Of a stretch of 64,000 nucleotides of DNA, positions 53,201 through 62,491 are shown in pieces. The stretch lies in the NCBI RefSeq assembly GCF_003206575.1, contig NZ_PZJO01000006.1, forward strand, positions 194,514 through 258,513. The letters run 5' to 3'. Position numbers and translations under genes: made by a program. Every line of letters starts with the position of its first letter. Position 1 is the first letter of the stretch. A model generated the notes under the pieces. That model was not told the DNA's origin, made no database searches, and saw nothing but the letters and a program-made list of their open reading frames with translations. The DNA is from Salinicola endophyticus (GTDB taxonomy: Bacteria > Pseudomonadota > Gammaproteobacteria > Pseudomonadales > Halomonadaceae).

Positions 53201-53929
53201 ATGGGTCAGCAGGAAGGCTGTCTATCTCAGCATTTCAAACACTATGGCAGATTATCCGACAGCGAGTGCCGCCGGCTCGATGGTCTGGAAGGTCCGGCGC
53301 TGGCGATGGCCAAGGGGCAGGTGTTCTGGCGCGAGGGCGATGCCGCGCGAGAGTTCGGCACCCTGAGCCGGGGTTGGGCGTATTCGTTTCGTGATCTGGC
53401 GGATGGCACCCGCCATATCCTCGAGGTGTTCATGCCGGGGGATGTGATTGGTCTGCGCGAGTTTCCCTTCAAGCAGCGGCTGTCGAGCGTGGCGATGCTG
53501 GAAGATGGCGAGATCCGCCTGACACCGCATCGGCGGCTGATCGAGATCTTCCGCGACTCCTCCCGTCTGACCTCCCTGTGTTTTGCGGTCGCCTCCTACC
53601 AGCAGGCCCTGTTGAGCGAGCGGCTGGTGCACCTGTCGCGGCGCAGCGCGCGTCAGCGGGTCGCCTATCTGTTGTTCGAACTCTATTCGCGCACCAAGCG
53701 CAACGACGACTCGATCGAGGATCGCTTCCGCGTGCCGCTGTCACAGCAGCAGCTCGCCGATGCGCTGGGGCTGTCACCGGTACATGTCAGCCGGACCTTG
53801 ACCGCCTTTCGTCAGGAGGGGGTGCTGCGTCGCCTGCGTGGCTGGGTACATCTGCTCGATCCAGGGGCGCTGGAGGCCGAGGGGAGCATCGTGGGCCATC
53901 TGCATGATGAGATCGAGCTGGTGGAGTAG
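53201..53929 (+). CDS. Crp/Fnr-family transcriptional regulator
   Basis: Regulator of 242 residues with an N-terminal cyclic-nucleotide-binding fold (about 25-130: FWREGDAAREFGTLSRGWAY; LEVFMPGDVIGLREF) and a C-terminal winged HTH (about 180-225: PLSQQQLADALGLSPVHVSR). The N-terminal cysteines of FNR are not present in the needed CxxCxxC arrangement, so it is not an oxygen-sensing FNR. The effector is unknown. A hairpin at 53992-54011 ends the transcript. It is convergent with the AhpD-like gene. Confidence 0.85.
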   Translation: MGQQEGCLSQHFKHYGRLSDSECRRLDGLEGPALAMAKGQVFWREGDAAREFGTLSRGWAYSFRDLADGTRHILEVFMPGDVIGLREFPFKQRLSSVAMLEDGEIRLTPHRRLIEIFRDSSRLTSLCFAVASYQQALLSERLVHLSRRSARQRVAYLLFELYSRTKRNDDSIEDRFRVPLSQQQLADALGLSPVHVSRTLTAFRQEGVLRRLRGWVHLLDPGALEAEGSIVGHLHDEIELVE

Positions 53930-53991
53930 CGCTGACTGTTCTCTTGACGGGGTTGCCTGGCTGGCGTGTTTCCTGACGGGAAACGACGAAA

Positions 53992-54011
53992 GCCCCGCCG
54001 AAGCGGGGTTT
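53992..54011. terminator. Bidirectional terminator
   Basis: Stem GCCCCGC/GCGGGGT with a CGAA loop, followed by TTTC on the plus strand and CTTTC on the minus strand. It sits between the convergent Crp/Fnr and AhpD-like genes. Confidence 0.75.
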
Positions 54012-54045
54012 CGAGGATGAGCGCTGGCGGGGGCTGACGACGCGA

Positions 54046-54456
54046 TCAGATGGCGGCGCGGCGCGAGGCGCGGCTCAGCGCGCTGGTCATTTCGATCGCC
54101 ATGGTCAGATCGGCCAGCTCACGCGCGGAAAACGCGGTGAGTGCCAGCTTGCGCATGGCCGGATCGGCCGGGCGGAAGCGGGTGAAGGATTCGCACCAGG
54201 CCAGCGCGGCCTTTTCACGCTCGTCGAATTCGTCGGATTCGGACCAGGCGTCGAGCGCCGAGAGCTTGCTGGGGGCGATGCCCAGCGCCTCGGCCTGCTC
54301 CTGGCGGAAGTGAGTGCAAGTCAGGCAGCCGTTGATCTGAGACGCGCGCAACTCCGCCAGACAGCGGATCGATGGGTCCAGCGAACAGGCATGTAGGGAT
54401 CTGGCGGATCTGTCGACATGTTTCACGTCGATCGTCTGCCACTTATCAGCGCTCAT
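54046..54456 (-). CDS. carboxymuconolactone decarboxylase/AhpD-family protein
   Basis: Protein of 136 residues with the AhpD-like core: RASQINGCLTCTHFRQEQAE, a C-x2-C-x2-H redox motif, and preceding helix SIRCLAELRA. Family members are alkylhydroperoxidase-like thiol proteins or lactone decarboxylases; the CxxC plus His favours peroxide reduction. AGGAG lies 8 bases before the ATG. A short perfect palindrome at 54491-54503 upstream could be its operator. Confidence 0.85.
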   Translation of the reverse strand: MSADKWQTIDVKHVDRSARSLHACSLDPSIRCLAELRASQINGCLTCTHFRQEQAEALGIAPSKLSALDAWSESDEFDEREKAALAWCESFTRFRPADPAMRKLALTAFSARELADLTMAIEMTSALSRASRRAAI

Positions 54457-54490
54457 CTCGGATCTCCTGAAAGCGGGTGTGCCACGATTA

Positions 54491-54503
54491 AACGACTATC
54501 GTT
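54491..54503. promoter_or_regulatory. Palindrome upstream of AhpD-like gene
   Basis: AACGA-CTA-TCGTT, a perfect 5-bp inverted repeat 35 bases before the start codon, in an AT-richer stretch. It could be a Fur-like or TetR-like operator; the match to any known consensus is weak. Confidence 0.3.
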
Positions 54504-54606
54504 CTCAATATTCCACAGCTTCGATTGTAAAGTTTGATCGTGGTTAATCATTGAAACTATGGTTGTCACGTGCGGTTTCTCACTGCTCGCCCGCACGCGA
54601 CTCGCG

Positions 54607-54930
54607 TCAGCGACGGCCGAGCAGCAGACCGATCACTGCGCCTGCGGCGGCCGCGGCGCCGATGGCCCGCCACGGATGATCGTGCACGTAGCGGTCGCAC
54701 TCGTCGAGAGAGCGGTGGGTCGAATGGCGCAGACGACGCTGGCGCCGGCGGGCTTCGGCTGCCGTGCGGGCATACTGCTCTTCGCTGCGCAGGCGGGCTT
54801 CTTCGATGGCGTCCGCGGTCTCGTCGCGCAGGTCGCGTCCCAGCGCCCGGCTCTGATCGCCAATATCATGGATGTCGTCGCGGATACGTTCGGCTCGCGT
54901 CTGCGAGTCATCACGCTTGAATAGGCTCAT
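54607..54930 (-). CDS. YqjD/ElaB-like (DUF883) ribosome-associated membrane protein
   Basis: Protein of 107 residues: a long charged helix with coiled-coil character (RAERIRDDIHDIGDQSRALG; AIEEARLRSEEQYARTAAEA) and a C-terminal hydrophobic anchor (AIGAAAAAGAVIGLLLGRR) preceded by YVHDHPWRA, the typical DUF883 ending. E. coli homologues tether stationary-phase ribosomes to the inner membrane. The ATG has GGAGGTGG upstream. Single gene. Confidence 0.88.
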   Translation of the reverse strand: MSLFKRDDSQTRAERIRDDIHDIGDQSRALGRDLRDETADAIEEARLRSEEQYARTAAEARRRQRRLRHSTHRSLDECDRYVHDHPWRAIGAAAAAGAVIGLLLGRR

Positions 54931-55178
54931 GGTCCACCTCCCTGGTGTCTGGACCTGTGACAGCGTAGACGGGGAAAAGTGTCCTGGCGACAGATAGCGA
55001 CACCGGTAGGGAGATACGGGGCAGGGTCGTGTTCGTGGTGATGGTGGCGAGCGTGTGACGCCGACGCACTGGCCCCGGGCGCCGGCGGGGGTTAACGTCT
55101 GCACTCGCCCCTGTTTGGCCGGCTCACGCGGTGGTCGTGCCGCCCGCACTTGAAGCCGCATCTTGTAAGGAGTTCAGC

Positions 55179-55787
55179 GTGTCCCCGGAACTATGGTTGT
55201 CGCTTTTGCTGATCTGCGCCCTGGGGGCGATGTCGCCGGGCCCGAGTCTGGCCATGGTGATGCGCCACACCGTCAGCGGCGGGCGTGCGCCCGGGGTGGT
55301 CGCGGCGCTCACCCATGCGCTGGGGGTGGGGCTCTATGCCGGGCTGACCGTGCTCGGTCTGGCTACGGTGATCGCGCATCAACCTTGGTTGTTCCGAGTC
55401 GTGACGCTGGGCGGCGCGCTCTATCTGGCCTGGCTAGGCGTGCAGGCGCTGCGCGCCGGGCGTGGCGAGGGGTTGCGGGTGGCGAAGGTCGCCAGTGGCC
55501 GCCGTATGGCCATGCGCGATGGCCTGCTGGTGGCGCTGGGCAACCCCAAGCTGATCGTGTTCTTCGTCGCGCTGCTGAGCCAGTTCGTGAGTGCCGACAT
55601 GAGTGTCGCCGGGCGCTGGCTGATCGTGGCTACGGCGACCCTGGTGGACGGCGGCTGGTATGTGCTGGTGGCGCTGCTGCTCTCGCATTCGCGGGTGCTG
55701 CCGTGGCTGCAGCGTCGTGCGGTATGGATCAACCGCCTTACCGGTGTGGTACTGCTGGGGTTGGCAGCGAGGGTCGCACTGGGCTGA
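55179..55787 (+). CDS. LysE/RhtB-family amino acid exporter
   Basis: Inner-membrane exporter of 202 residues with six hydrophobic segments. The LysE signature is in ALGAMSPGPSLAMVMRHTVS and GLYAGLTVLGLATVI; the middle has RDGLLVALGNPKLIVFFVAL. The start is GTG with AAGGAG 6 bases upstream. The substrate (homoserine, threonine, lysine and relatives in the family) cannot be told. Convergent with aidB with only 12 bases between stop codons. Confidence 0.88.
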   Translation: MSPELWLSLLLICALGAMSPGPSLAMVMRHTVSGGRAPGVVAALTHALGVGLYAGLTVLGLATVIAHQPWLFRVVTLGGALYLAWLGVQALRAGRGEGLRVAKVASGRRMAMRDGLLVALGNPKLIVFFVALLSQFVSADMSVAGRWLIVATATLVDGGWYVLVALLLSHSRVLPWLQRRAVWINRLTGVVLLGLAARVALG

Positions 55788-55799
55788 GCTGGCGGCCGT

Positions 55800-57455
55800 T
55801 CATCCCAGCCGCGCCAGAATCTCGGCCACCGGGGCGGCGGTCGGCAGCACGCCATACTGCGGCGTGGCCGCGGCCAGGCGCGTGGCACAGAAGGTTTCCG
55901 CCACGGCGGTCGGCGCTTGGCGCAGCAGCAGCGCGGCCTGCAGCGCCTGGGCCATGCGCTGGGTCAGCCAGCGGGCCTGCGCCGCCTGCGTCTCGGCGGG
56001 GGCGGCGAGCAGGGTGTCGAGTTCGGCCAGGGCGCCATCCAGCGCCGGATGCACGCCGCGCGCCGGTGTCAGCTCCTGACGCAGCGCCTCGATGCTCTCC
56101 GGGTGACGCGCGAGGATGCGCAGTACATCGAGACAGATCACGTTGCCCGAGCCTTCCCAGATCGAATTGACTGGCGCCTCACGGTAGAGGCGCGCCAGCG
56201 GCGACTCCTCCACGTAGCCGATCCCGCCCAGGCACTCCATCGCCTCCGCCATGAAGCCGGGGCCACGCTTGTTGTGCCAGAACTTGGCCAGCGCCGGCAG
56301 CAGTCGTGACAGCGCCGCTTCATGGGCGTCGGTGGCGGCGCGGTCCATGGCCCGGGCGCCGCGCATGGCCAGCCACAGGCTGGCTTCTGCCTCCAGTGCC
56401 AGATCGGCGAGCACACGCTGCATCAGTGGCTGGTCAACCAGGCGGGCGCCGAAGGCCGCGCGCCCGCTGACATGCGCGTGGGCTGCGCTCAACGCCTGGC
56501 GCATCATGCCGGCCGGCGCGGTGGCGGCATCCAGACGGGTCTGCTGCACCATCTCCAGAATCGCCGCGACGCCGCGCCCCGGTTCGCCCACCAGTTGTGC
56601 CCAGGCGCCGCGGTACTCAATCTCGGCGGAGGCGTTGGCGTGGTTGCCGCACTTCTCTTTCAGCCGCTGGAGCTCGATCGCGTTGCGCTCACCATCCGGG
56701 GTGAAGCGTGGGGCGAGAAAGCAGGAAAGGCCCTCATCGGTCTGCGCCAGGGTGAGAAAGGCGTCCGACATCGGCGCACTGCAGAACCACTTGTGTCCGC
56801 TCAGCCGATACCAGGCGCCGCTGCCTGGGGCCTCGACCGGTTCGGCCCGGGTGGTGTTGCGGCGTACGTCGCTGCCGCCCTGTTTTTCGGTCATTGCCAT
56901 GCCGAAGGTGTTGGTCGACTTGTGCCACGCCGGCAGCGCGCGCGGGTCGTAGTGGCAGCCGCGCAGGCGCTGCTGCCAACTGGTGTCGGCGCTGAGGTGG
57001 CGCAGTACCGGCATCGCCGCATGGGTCATGGTGAGCGGGCAGCAGAAGCCGGGTTCGGCCTGGGTCAGCAGATAGAGTCCGGCGACATGGGCCTGATGGC
57101 CGCCATCGTGTTCGCGCTCCCAGGCCACGGCGTGCCAGCCGCCCTCGATCGCCAGCGTCATCAGCGCATGGTAGGCGGGGTGGTAGGCGACCTCGTCGAG
57201 GCGCTGGCCGTAACGATCAAAGGCGCGCAGCGTGGGCGGGTAGCGGTTGGCCTGGTCGGCCCACTCGGCGATATCGGCCTGACCCAGGCGCTGGCCCAGG
57301 CGCGCCAGGCGCTCGCCGACCCAGGCTGGGGCAGCATGGGCGACGGCGTCGCGCAGGGCGGTGTCGCTGGCCCAGAGATCGCGGGTGGCGAGTGCGGCGG
57401 GCTGATTCTCGACCCGGTGGGTGGCCAGCTCGGTGCGCGGGGCGTAATCGGTCAT
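55800..57455 (-). CDS. aidB: AidB-like acyl-CoA dehydrogenase
   Basis: Flavoprotein of 551 residues from the AidB branch of acyl-CoA dehydrogenases, induced in E. coli by alkylating agents and thought to protect DNA. Characteristic parts are LRAFDRYGQRLDEVAYHPAY, AHVAGLYLLTQAEPGFCCPL, GMAMTEKQGGSDVRRNTTRA and GHKWFCSAPMSDAFLTLAQT, then RDAV-type helical C-terminal domain ending VAEILARLG. Length matches AidB (541). No ada or alkB genes are nearby. Single gene on the minus strand. Confidence 0.93.
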   Translation of the reverse strand: MTDYAPRTELATHRVENQPAALATRDLWASDTALRDAVAHAAPAWVGERLARLGQRLGQADIAEWADQANRYPPTLRAFDRYGQRLDEVAYHPAYHALMTLAIEGGWHAVAWEREHDGGHQAHVAGLYLLTQAEPGFCCPLTMTHAAMPVLRHLSADTSWQQRLRGCHYDPRALPAWHKSTNTFGMAMTEKQGGSDVRRNTTRAEPVEAPGSGAWYRLSGHKWFCSAPMSDAFLTLAQTDEGLSCFLAPRFTPDGERNAIELQRLKEKCGNHANASAEIEYRGAWAQLVGEPGRGVAAILEMVQQTRLDAATAPAGMMRQALSAAHAHVSGRAAFGARLVDQPLMQRVLADLALEAEASLWLAMRGARAMDRAATDAHEAALSRLLPALAKFWHNKRGPGFMAEAMECLGGIGYVEESPLARLYREAPVNSIWEGSGNVICLDVLRILARHPESIEALRQELTPARGVHPALDGALAELDTLLAAPAETQAAQARWLTQRMAQALQAALLLRQAPTAVAETFCATRLAAATPQYGVLPTAAPVAEILARLG

Positions 57456-57658
57456 GCGCGGCCTCCGAAGCCTCAGGTTCGACAGGGTGGCTCTAGAGCA
57501 TAGCGCTGGGTGATGACGTTGGCGTGATATTCGACCAATGCGGCAGGCATTGGTCTGAGCGAGGGGAAACCTGTGGGGAAGGTGATGCAGGAGACGATGG
57601 CGCCAGTACAGGGTGCTAAGCTGGCGCCACCTTCTAGCCGATAGAGCATGAGCATCCC

Positions 57659-58165
57659 ATGAGCGACACTGTGATTGCCGACGAGCAGGTGCAGCTCGTC
57701 GATGCCCGCAACCGCCCCTGTGGCAGCACCTCTCGGGTGACCTTGCGGCGCCTGGCGTGCTGGCATCGCGCCACCTACATCGTGGTGCGCAATCCGGCCG
57801 GCGAGCTTTGCGTGCAGACGCGTACGCTGATCAAGGAAACGCACCCGGGCTGGTACGACCTTGCCGCCGGCGGCGTGGTCGGGGCGGGGGAGGCGGCGCT
57901 GCCGGCGGCGCGGCGCGAGCTGGAGGAGGAGCTGGGCATTCGGCGGGTACCGCTGGTCGCGCTGGGCGAGTTTCGTTTCGTCGACGGCGCCCTACGCATC
58001 TACGGCAGTCTCTACGGGGTACGCTACGCCGGCCCGCTGCGCCTGCAGCCGGAGGAGGTGGCAGCGGTACGCTGGTTGGCGCCGTCAGCGGCGCTGGCGC
58101 TCGAGCACGCCACGCCGGATACCCGCGTGGCGCTGGAACTGGCATTGCGGCAGGATGGCTGGTGA
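57659..58165 (+). CDS. Nudix hydrolase (YfcD-like)
   Basis: Protein of 168 residues. The Nudix box G-x5-E-x7-REUxEExGU is present (GGVVGAGEAALPAARRELEE). The N-terminus EQVQLVDARNRPCGSTSRVT and RATYIVVRNPAGELCVQTRT resemble E. coli YfcD and isopentenyl-diphosphate isomerase-like Nudix proteins. The substrate is unknown. About 100 bases separate it from the glutathione peroxidase gene on the same strand, so co-transcription is possible. Confidence 0.88.
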   Translation: MSDTVIADEQVQLVDARNRPCGSTSRVTLRRLACWHRATYIVVRNPAGELCVQTRTLIKETHPGWYDLAAGGVVGAGEAALPAARRELEEELGIRRVPLVALGEFRFVDGALRIYGSLYGVRYAGPLRLQPEEVAAVRWLAPSAALALEHATPDTRVALELALRQDGW

Positions 58166-58262
58166 AGCGCTGCCCGGCGTGGCAACCTTGTCGCCTCGAT
58201 ACTCAACGAACCCGTCGCGCTGTGCGGCGACGGTGTTCCCGGTCCAGGATGAGCGGCCCGCC

Positions 58263-58757
58263 ATGTCGCTGTACACGCAAGACTGCCGCAACCATGCCGG
58301 CGAACCCTTCAATCTGCGCGCCCTGCGCGGCCAGGTGCTACTGGTGGTCAATGTCGCCAGCCAGTGCGGTTTCACGCCCCAGCTCGAGGGGCTGGAGAAG
58401 CTCTACCGCGAATATCGCGATCAGGGCTTCATCATTCTCGCCTTTCCGTGCAATCAGTTCGGCCGCCAGTCGCCGGAGTCGGCCAGCCATTTCGGTGCCT
58501 TCTGTGAGCAGCGCTACTCGGTGACCTTCCCGGTGATGGAGAAGGTCAAGGTCAACGGCCGCGACGCCCACCCGTTGTTCATGCAGCTCCGGCGGCACGC
58601 GCCGGGGTTTCTCGGCAGCACGCCGATCAAGTGGAACTTCACCAAGTTTCTGGTGGGTCGCGATGGCCAGATCATTCGCCGCTTCGGCCCGCGGGCCTCG
58701 CCGCGCTCGCTGCGGCGCGATATCCAGAAGGCGCTGGATACGCCGTTCTCGGCCTGA
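58263..58757 (+). CDS. glutathione peroxidase family (BtuE-like)
   Basis: Thiol peroxidase of 164 residues. The peroxidatic cysteine is in NVASQCGFTPQ (Cys in place of selenocysteine), the catalytic Gln/Trp context is FPCNQFGRQSPES and KWNFTKFLVGRDG. A resolving cysteine may be in GAFCEQRYS. It reduces hydroperoxides with glutathione or thioredoxin. The ATG of MSLYTQDC is preceded by GAGCGGCCC, a weak site. A longer upstream frame is not conserved. Confidence 0.92.
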   Translation: MSLYTQDCRNHAGEPFNLRALRGQVLLVVNVASQCGFTPQLEGLEKLYREYRDQGFIILAFPCNQFGRQSPESASHFGAFCEQRYSVTFPVMEKVKVNGRDAHPLFMQLRRHAPGFLGSTPIKWNFTKFLVGRDGQIIRRFGPRASPRSLRRDIQKALDTPFSA

Positions 58758-58822
58758 GCCTCGTGTCAGACGCCAGGGTTCGTGCGAAAAGTCGGTGAGC
58801 GCAGGCCGTGTTCGTGCAGAGC

Positions 58823-59227
58823 CTAGAGCGGCGGGCGTTCGCCCCGCGCCACCATCAACCGATAGACCAGTTCGTCGAAGCGCGGGCGGCTCATCATGGT
58901 GGTGAGCCCGGAGAAGAGGGTGGCGACGGCCTTGCGCACGCCGCCCAGGCGGCGGTTGTGGCGGACCAGGCGCAGCAGCAGCAGGTTCTCGTCGAAGGCG
59001 CGCCACTCGCCGGCCATCGAGACCTGGTAGCGCACCATCACCGGCGACATCTCCAGCCGGTAGACCCACTCCAGCTCCTTCAGCGTCAATCCGCTGGCGT
59101 CGATCTCTCGCACCATGCGCGCAAAGTCCGCCTCGCGCGGTTCGCGCTCCAGCCACAGCGCCGATAGCGCCAGCCACAGCGCGCCGCGGCGGGCGATCAG
59201 CGCTTCGATTTCCTGTTCGTCGCTCAT
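58823..59227 (-). CDS. Conserved hypothetical protein
   Basis: Protein of 134 residues, all-helical and cytoplasmic: ALIARRGALWLALSALWLER, GLTLKELEWVYRLEMSPVMV, LLLLRLVRHNRRLGGVRKAV. I recognise the style as a small conserved proteobacterial family without a known function. AGAGAG precedes the ATG. It is convergent with the glutathione peroxidase gene. Confidence 0.7.
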   Translation of the reverse strand: MSDEQEIEALIARRGALWLALSALWLEREPREADFARMVREIDASGLTLKELEWVYRLEMSPVMVRYQVSMAGEWRAFDENLLLLRLVRHNRRLGGVRKAVATLFSGLTTMMSRPRFDELVYRLMVARGERPPL

Positions 59228-59655
59228 GCTGACTCTCTGGCCGCAGGGGCTCGGGGGACATGGCGCGCCATCTTCGGACAGTGCGCACGCCGACACAAGG
59301 GAACCCGCGCATAAATGCCTGCACGGACTCGGCGTCCCCAGCGCATGACCAGGTTGCGCGGTACTGGTGCGCCAGCCCGGTCGAAGGCTCGCCTAACTCC
59401 ATGTTCTGTCTCGCATGACGCGTTGCCTTCGGCAACTTGCCCTGATGGGCCGCCCTACGGGCGTTCTCTACGCGTTGCTCCGAGTCAGCGTTACGTGCGC
59501 CTTGCCCTTCATCTCGTTCGGCGATTCATTCAGCGCTCCCCAAGCCTGCGTGGTCTGCGCACAAGTTTTCGTCACCCTGTTAGAATGCGCTCAACATCGC
59601 TGTGGGAGGCGTCTCCCGGAGCGTCCCGATTCGGTACGGAAAGACGAGGTTAGAC
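59228..59655. other. Non-coding stretch before fabV
   Basis: About 430 bases without a supported gene. It contains short hairpins (GCGTTGCC-TTC-GGCAACTTGC near 59422; GGGCCGCCC-TA-CGGGCG near 59447) and a possible -10 element TTAGAAT near 59579. Probably a long fabV leader/promoter region. Confidence 0.45.
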
Positions 59656-60855
59656 GTGATCATCAAGCCCAAGGTCCGCGGTTTCATCTGCACCACGACC
59701 CACCCGCTCGGCTGCGAGCGCAACGTGCTCGAACAGATCGAGGCGACCCGCGCCCATCTCGACGGCGTCGAGGGCGGGCCACGCAACGTGCTGGTCATCG
59801 GTGCCTCCAGCGGTTACGGCCTGGCGGCCCGTATCACCGCCGCCTTCGGCTACGGTGCCGACACCCTGGGTGTGTTCTTCGAAAAGCCCGGTAGCGAGAA
59901 GAAGCCGGGCACCGCCGGCTGGTACAACGCCGCCGCCTTCGACAAGTTCGCCAAGGCCGAAGGGCTCTACAGCAAGGCGATCAATGGCGACGCCTTCTCC
60001 CACGAAGTTCGCGAGAAAGCGATCGAGCTGATCCGTGAAGACATGGGTCAGATCGATCTGGTGATCTACTCGCTCGCCTCGCCGGTGCGCAAGATGCCGG
60101 ACAGCGGCGAGCTCAAGCGCTCCAGCCTCAAGCCGATCGGCGAGACCTATACCGCGACCGCCATCGACACCAACAAGGACGCCATCATCGAGGCGTCGGT
60201 GGAGCCGGCCACCGAGCAGGAGGTCGCCGATACCATCGATGTCATGGGCGGCCAGGACTGGGAGCTGTGGATCGACGCTCTGGACAAGGCCGGTGTGCTC
60301 GCCCCGGGGGCCAAGTCGGTGGCGTTCAGCTATATCGGCACCGATATCACCTGGCCGATCTACTGGCACGGTGCCCTGGGCAAGGCCAAGGAGGATCTCG
60401 ATCGCGCCGCTGGCGAGATCGATGCGCGCCTCGGTCAGCAGGGCGGCAGCGCCAACGTGGCTGTGCTCAAGTCGGTGGTGACCCAGGCCAGCGCCGCGAT
60501 CCCGGTGATGCCGCTCTACATCTCCATGGTCTACAAGGTGATGAAGGCGCAGGGCGTCCACGAGGGCACCATCGAACAGCTCAATCGGCTGTTCGGCGAG
60601 CGCCTCTATGCCGACGGCGAGCCAGCGCTCGATGAAGCCGGGCGTCTGCGTCTGGACGACTGGGAGCTGCGCGACGATATCCAGGATGCGTGCAAGGCGC
60701 TGTGGCCGCAGGTGACCAGCGACAATCTGTTCGAGCTCACCGACTACGCCGGCTACAAGCACGAGTTCCTCAAGCTGTTCGGCTTCGAGCGCGACGACGT
60801 GGATTACGATGCCGAGGTCGATCCGATGGTCGAGTTCGATGTCGTCCAGATGTGA
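59656..60855 (+). CDS. fabV: trans-2-enoyl-ACP/CoA reductase FabV
   Basis: NADH-dependent enoyl reductase of 399 residues for the last step of fatty acid elongation; FabV is naturally triclosan-resistant. Diagnostic segments are [20 protein letters not shown] at the N-terminus, the cofactor loop [22 protein letters not shown], and the active-site YSLA../Y-x8-K pattern in [20 protein letters not shown]. The start is GTG with GAGG 6 bases upstream. Single gene. Confidence 0.96.
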   Translation: MIIKPKVRGFICTTTHPLGCERNVLEQIEATRAHLDGVEGGPRNVLVIGASSGYGLAARITAAFGYGADTLGVFFEKPGSEKKPGTAGWYNAAAFDKFAKAEGLYSKAINGDAFSHEVREKAIELIREDMGQIDLVIYSLASPVRKMPDSGELKRSSLKPIGETYTATAIDTNKDAIIEASVEPATEQEVADTIDVMGGQDWELWIDALDKAGVLAPGAKSVAFSYIGTDITWPIYWHGALGKAKEDLDRAAGEIDARLGQQGGSANVAVLKSVVTQASAAIPVMPLYISMVYKVMKAQGVHEGTIEQLNRLFGERLYADGEPALDEAGRLRLDDWELRDDIQDACKALWPQVTSDNLFELTDYAGYKHEFLKLFGFERDDVDYDAEVDPMVEFDVVQM

Positions 60856-60920
60856 TCCGTGTGCGTTGAGCGGGCAGGGCGGCGGGGGCTCGCGGGCGTG
60901 ATGCCGAGAGTAGCGACAGC

Positions 60921-61922
60921 GTGACCAGGCCTGCCCACGATGCCCCGCTGCAGGTGGGATTCGTTCTTCTGCCGGGCTTTTCACTGCTGGCCCAGGCCTG
61001 TGCCATCGAGCCATTGATCGTCGCCAACGGCCTGGCCGAGCGACGTCTCTACGGGGTTACGACCTTCGGCATCGATGGCCGTCCGGTGGCCAGCGTGGCC
61101 GAGCTTGCGCTCACGCCCCAGAGCGTGGCGGGCAGCGATGCGCGCCATCTCGATCTGTTGTTCGTGTGCGCGCCGCCGCTGCCCGCCGACTCGTCGCGGG
61201 AAGTCAACGACACCCTGATCGCCTGGCTCAAGCGGCTGGCCCAGCGTGGGGTAGTGCTCGGTGGTATTGCTGGCGGCACTCACTGGCTGGCACGCGCCGG
61301 GGTGCTCGACGGTTATCGCGCTTCGATCCCCTACGCCAGCGCCGATACCTTCAGCCGTGCCTTTCCCGCGATCCATGTCTCGCATCAGCTGTTCGAGATC
61401 GACCGTGACCGCCTCACCTGCGGCGGCGGCACCGCGGCGATGGATATGCTGATGACCCTGATCGGGCAGCAGCAGGGGGCAGGGCTGGCCCAGCGCATCT
61501 CCGAGCACTTCGTGTGCGAGCGTATTCGCATGGCCGACGAACCCCAGCAGCTGCCGCTGCGCTCGCGGCTGGGCAACGCCCCGGAGAGTCTGCTCGAGGC
61601 GGTGGCGCTGATGGAGGCGAATATCGAGGAGCCGCTCACCACCCACGAGCTGTCGGCGCACCTGGGCATCTCCCGGCGGCAGCTGGAGCGGCTGTTCAAG
61701 AAGCATCTGCAGGCGGTGCCCAGTCGCTACTACCTCAATCTGCGCCTGCAGCGCGCGCGCCGGCTGCTGCGCGAGAGCGATCAGGCGGTGGGCGATATCG
61801 CCCTGGCCCACGGCTTCTCCTCGGGGGCGCACTTTTCCACCAGCTATCGCCACCACTTCGGCATCAGCCCGCGCGACGAGCGCCTGGTGCAGGTGGCTCG
61901 CGATCCGGAGGGCGATTCATGA
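60921..61922 (+). CDS. GlxA-family (GATase1-AraC) transcriptional regulator
   Basis: Regulator of 333 residues. An N-terminal class I amidotransferase-like domain (GFVLLPGFSLLAQACAIEPL; GVVLGGIAGGTHWLARAGVL) without the catalytic triad context is followed by an AraC-type double HTH (about 215-315: HLGISRRQLERLFKKHLQAV; IALAHGFSSGAHFSTSYRHH). In pseudomonads such regulators (GbdR, CdhR, ArgR) govern quaternary amine and arginine use. The GTG start is tentative. It overlaps ampD by four bases. Confidence 0.88.
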   Translation: MTRPAHDAPLQVGFVLLPGFSLLAQACAIEPLIVANGLAERRLYGVTTFGIDGRPVASVAELALTPQSVAGSDARHLDLLFVCAPPLPADSSREVNDTLIAWLKRLAQRGVVLGGIAGGTHWLARAGVLDGYRASIPYASADTFSRAFPAIHVSHQLFEIDRDRLTCGGGTAAMDMLMTLIGQQQGAGLAQRISEHFVCERIRMADEPQQLPLRSRLGNAPESLLEAVALMEANIEEPLTTHELSAHLGISRRQLERLFKKHLQAVPSRYYLNLRLQRARRLLRESDQAVGDIALAHGFSSGAHFSTSYRHHFGISPRDERLVQVARDPEGDS

Positions 61923-62491
61923 CGCTGACGCTCGAGCAGCACTGGCTGACCCAGGCGCGGCGGGTACCGTCGCCCAACGCCAACGCTCGCCCCGCGGGGG
62001 AGGTCTCGGCGGTGGTGGTGCACGGCATCAGCCTGCCGCCGGGCGAGTTCGGCGGGCCGGCGATCGAACAGCTGTTCACCAATACGCTGCCACCTACGGC
62101 GCACCCGTATTTTGCCACCATCGCTGCGCTGCGGGTCTCGGCGCATCTGCTGATCCGCCGCGACGGCGAGCTGGTGCAGTTCGTGCCCTTCGATGCCCGC
62201 GCCTGGCACGCCGGGCGTTCGCGCTGGCGCGACGACTCTGGCCGCCTGCGCGAGGGGCTCAACGACTTCGCCATCGGCATCGAGCTGGAGGGCACCGACG
62301 AGCGCCCCTATCGGGCGGCGCAGTATCACGCCCTGGTCGCAGTGCTGGCGACCTTGATGCAGCACTATCCCGCGATCACGCCAACACGGCTGGTGGGCCA
62401 CGCGCACATCGCGCCACTGCGCAAGAGCGACCCCGGGCCGGCCTTCGACTGGGCCTATCTGCGCCGCTGCCTGGGTCGAGCCACTGCCTGA
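61919..62491 (+). CDS. ampD: 1,6-anhydro-N-acetylmuramyl-L-alanine amidase AmpD
   Basis: Zinc amidase of the cytoplasmic peptidoglycan recycling pathway; its loss raises AmpC beta-lactamase in species that have ampR. 190 residues: VVVHGISLPPGEFGGPAIEQ (first zinc His), AWHAGRSRWR, NDFAIGIELEGTDERPYRAA and GHAHIAPLRKSDPGPAFDW (zinc ligands His and Asp). No signal peptide, as expected for AmpD. The ATG overlaps the stop codon of the preceding regulator. Confidence 0.95.
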   Translation: MTLTLEQHWLTQARRVPSPNANARPAGEVSAVVVHGISLPPGEFGGPAIEQLFTNTLPPTAHPYFATIAALRVSAHLLIRRDGELVQFVPFDARAWHAGRSRWRDDSGRLREGLNDFAIGIELEGTDERPYRAAQYHALVAVLATLMQHYPAITPTRLVGHAHIAPLRKSDPGPAFDWAYLRRCLGRATA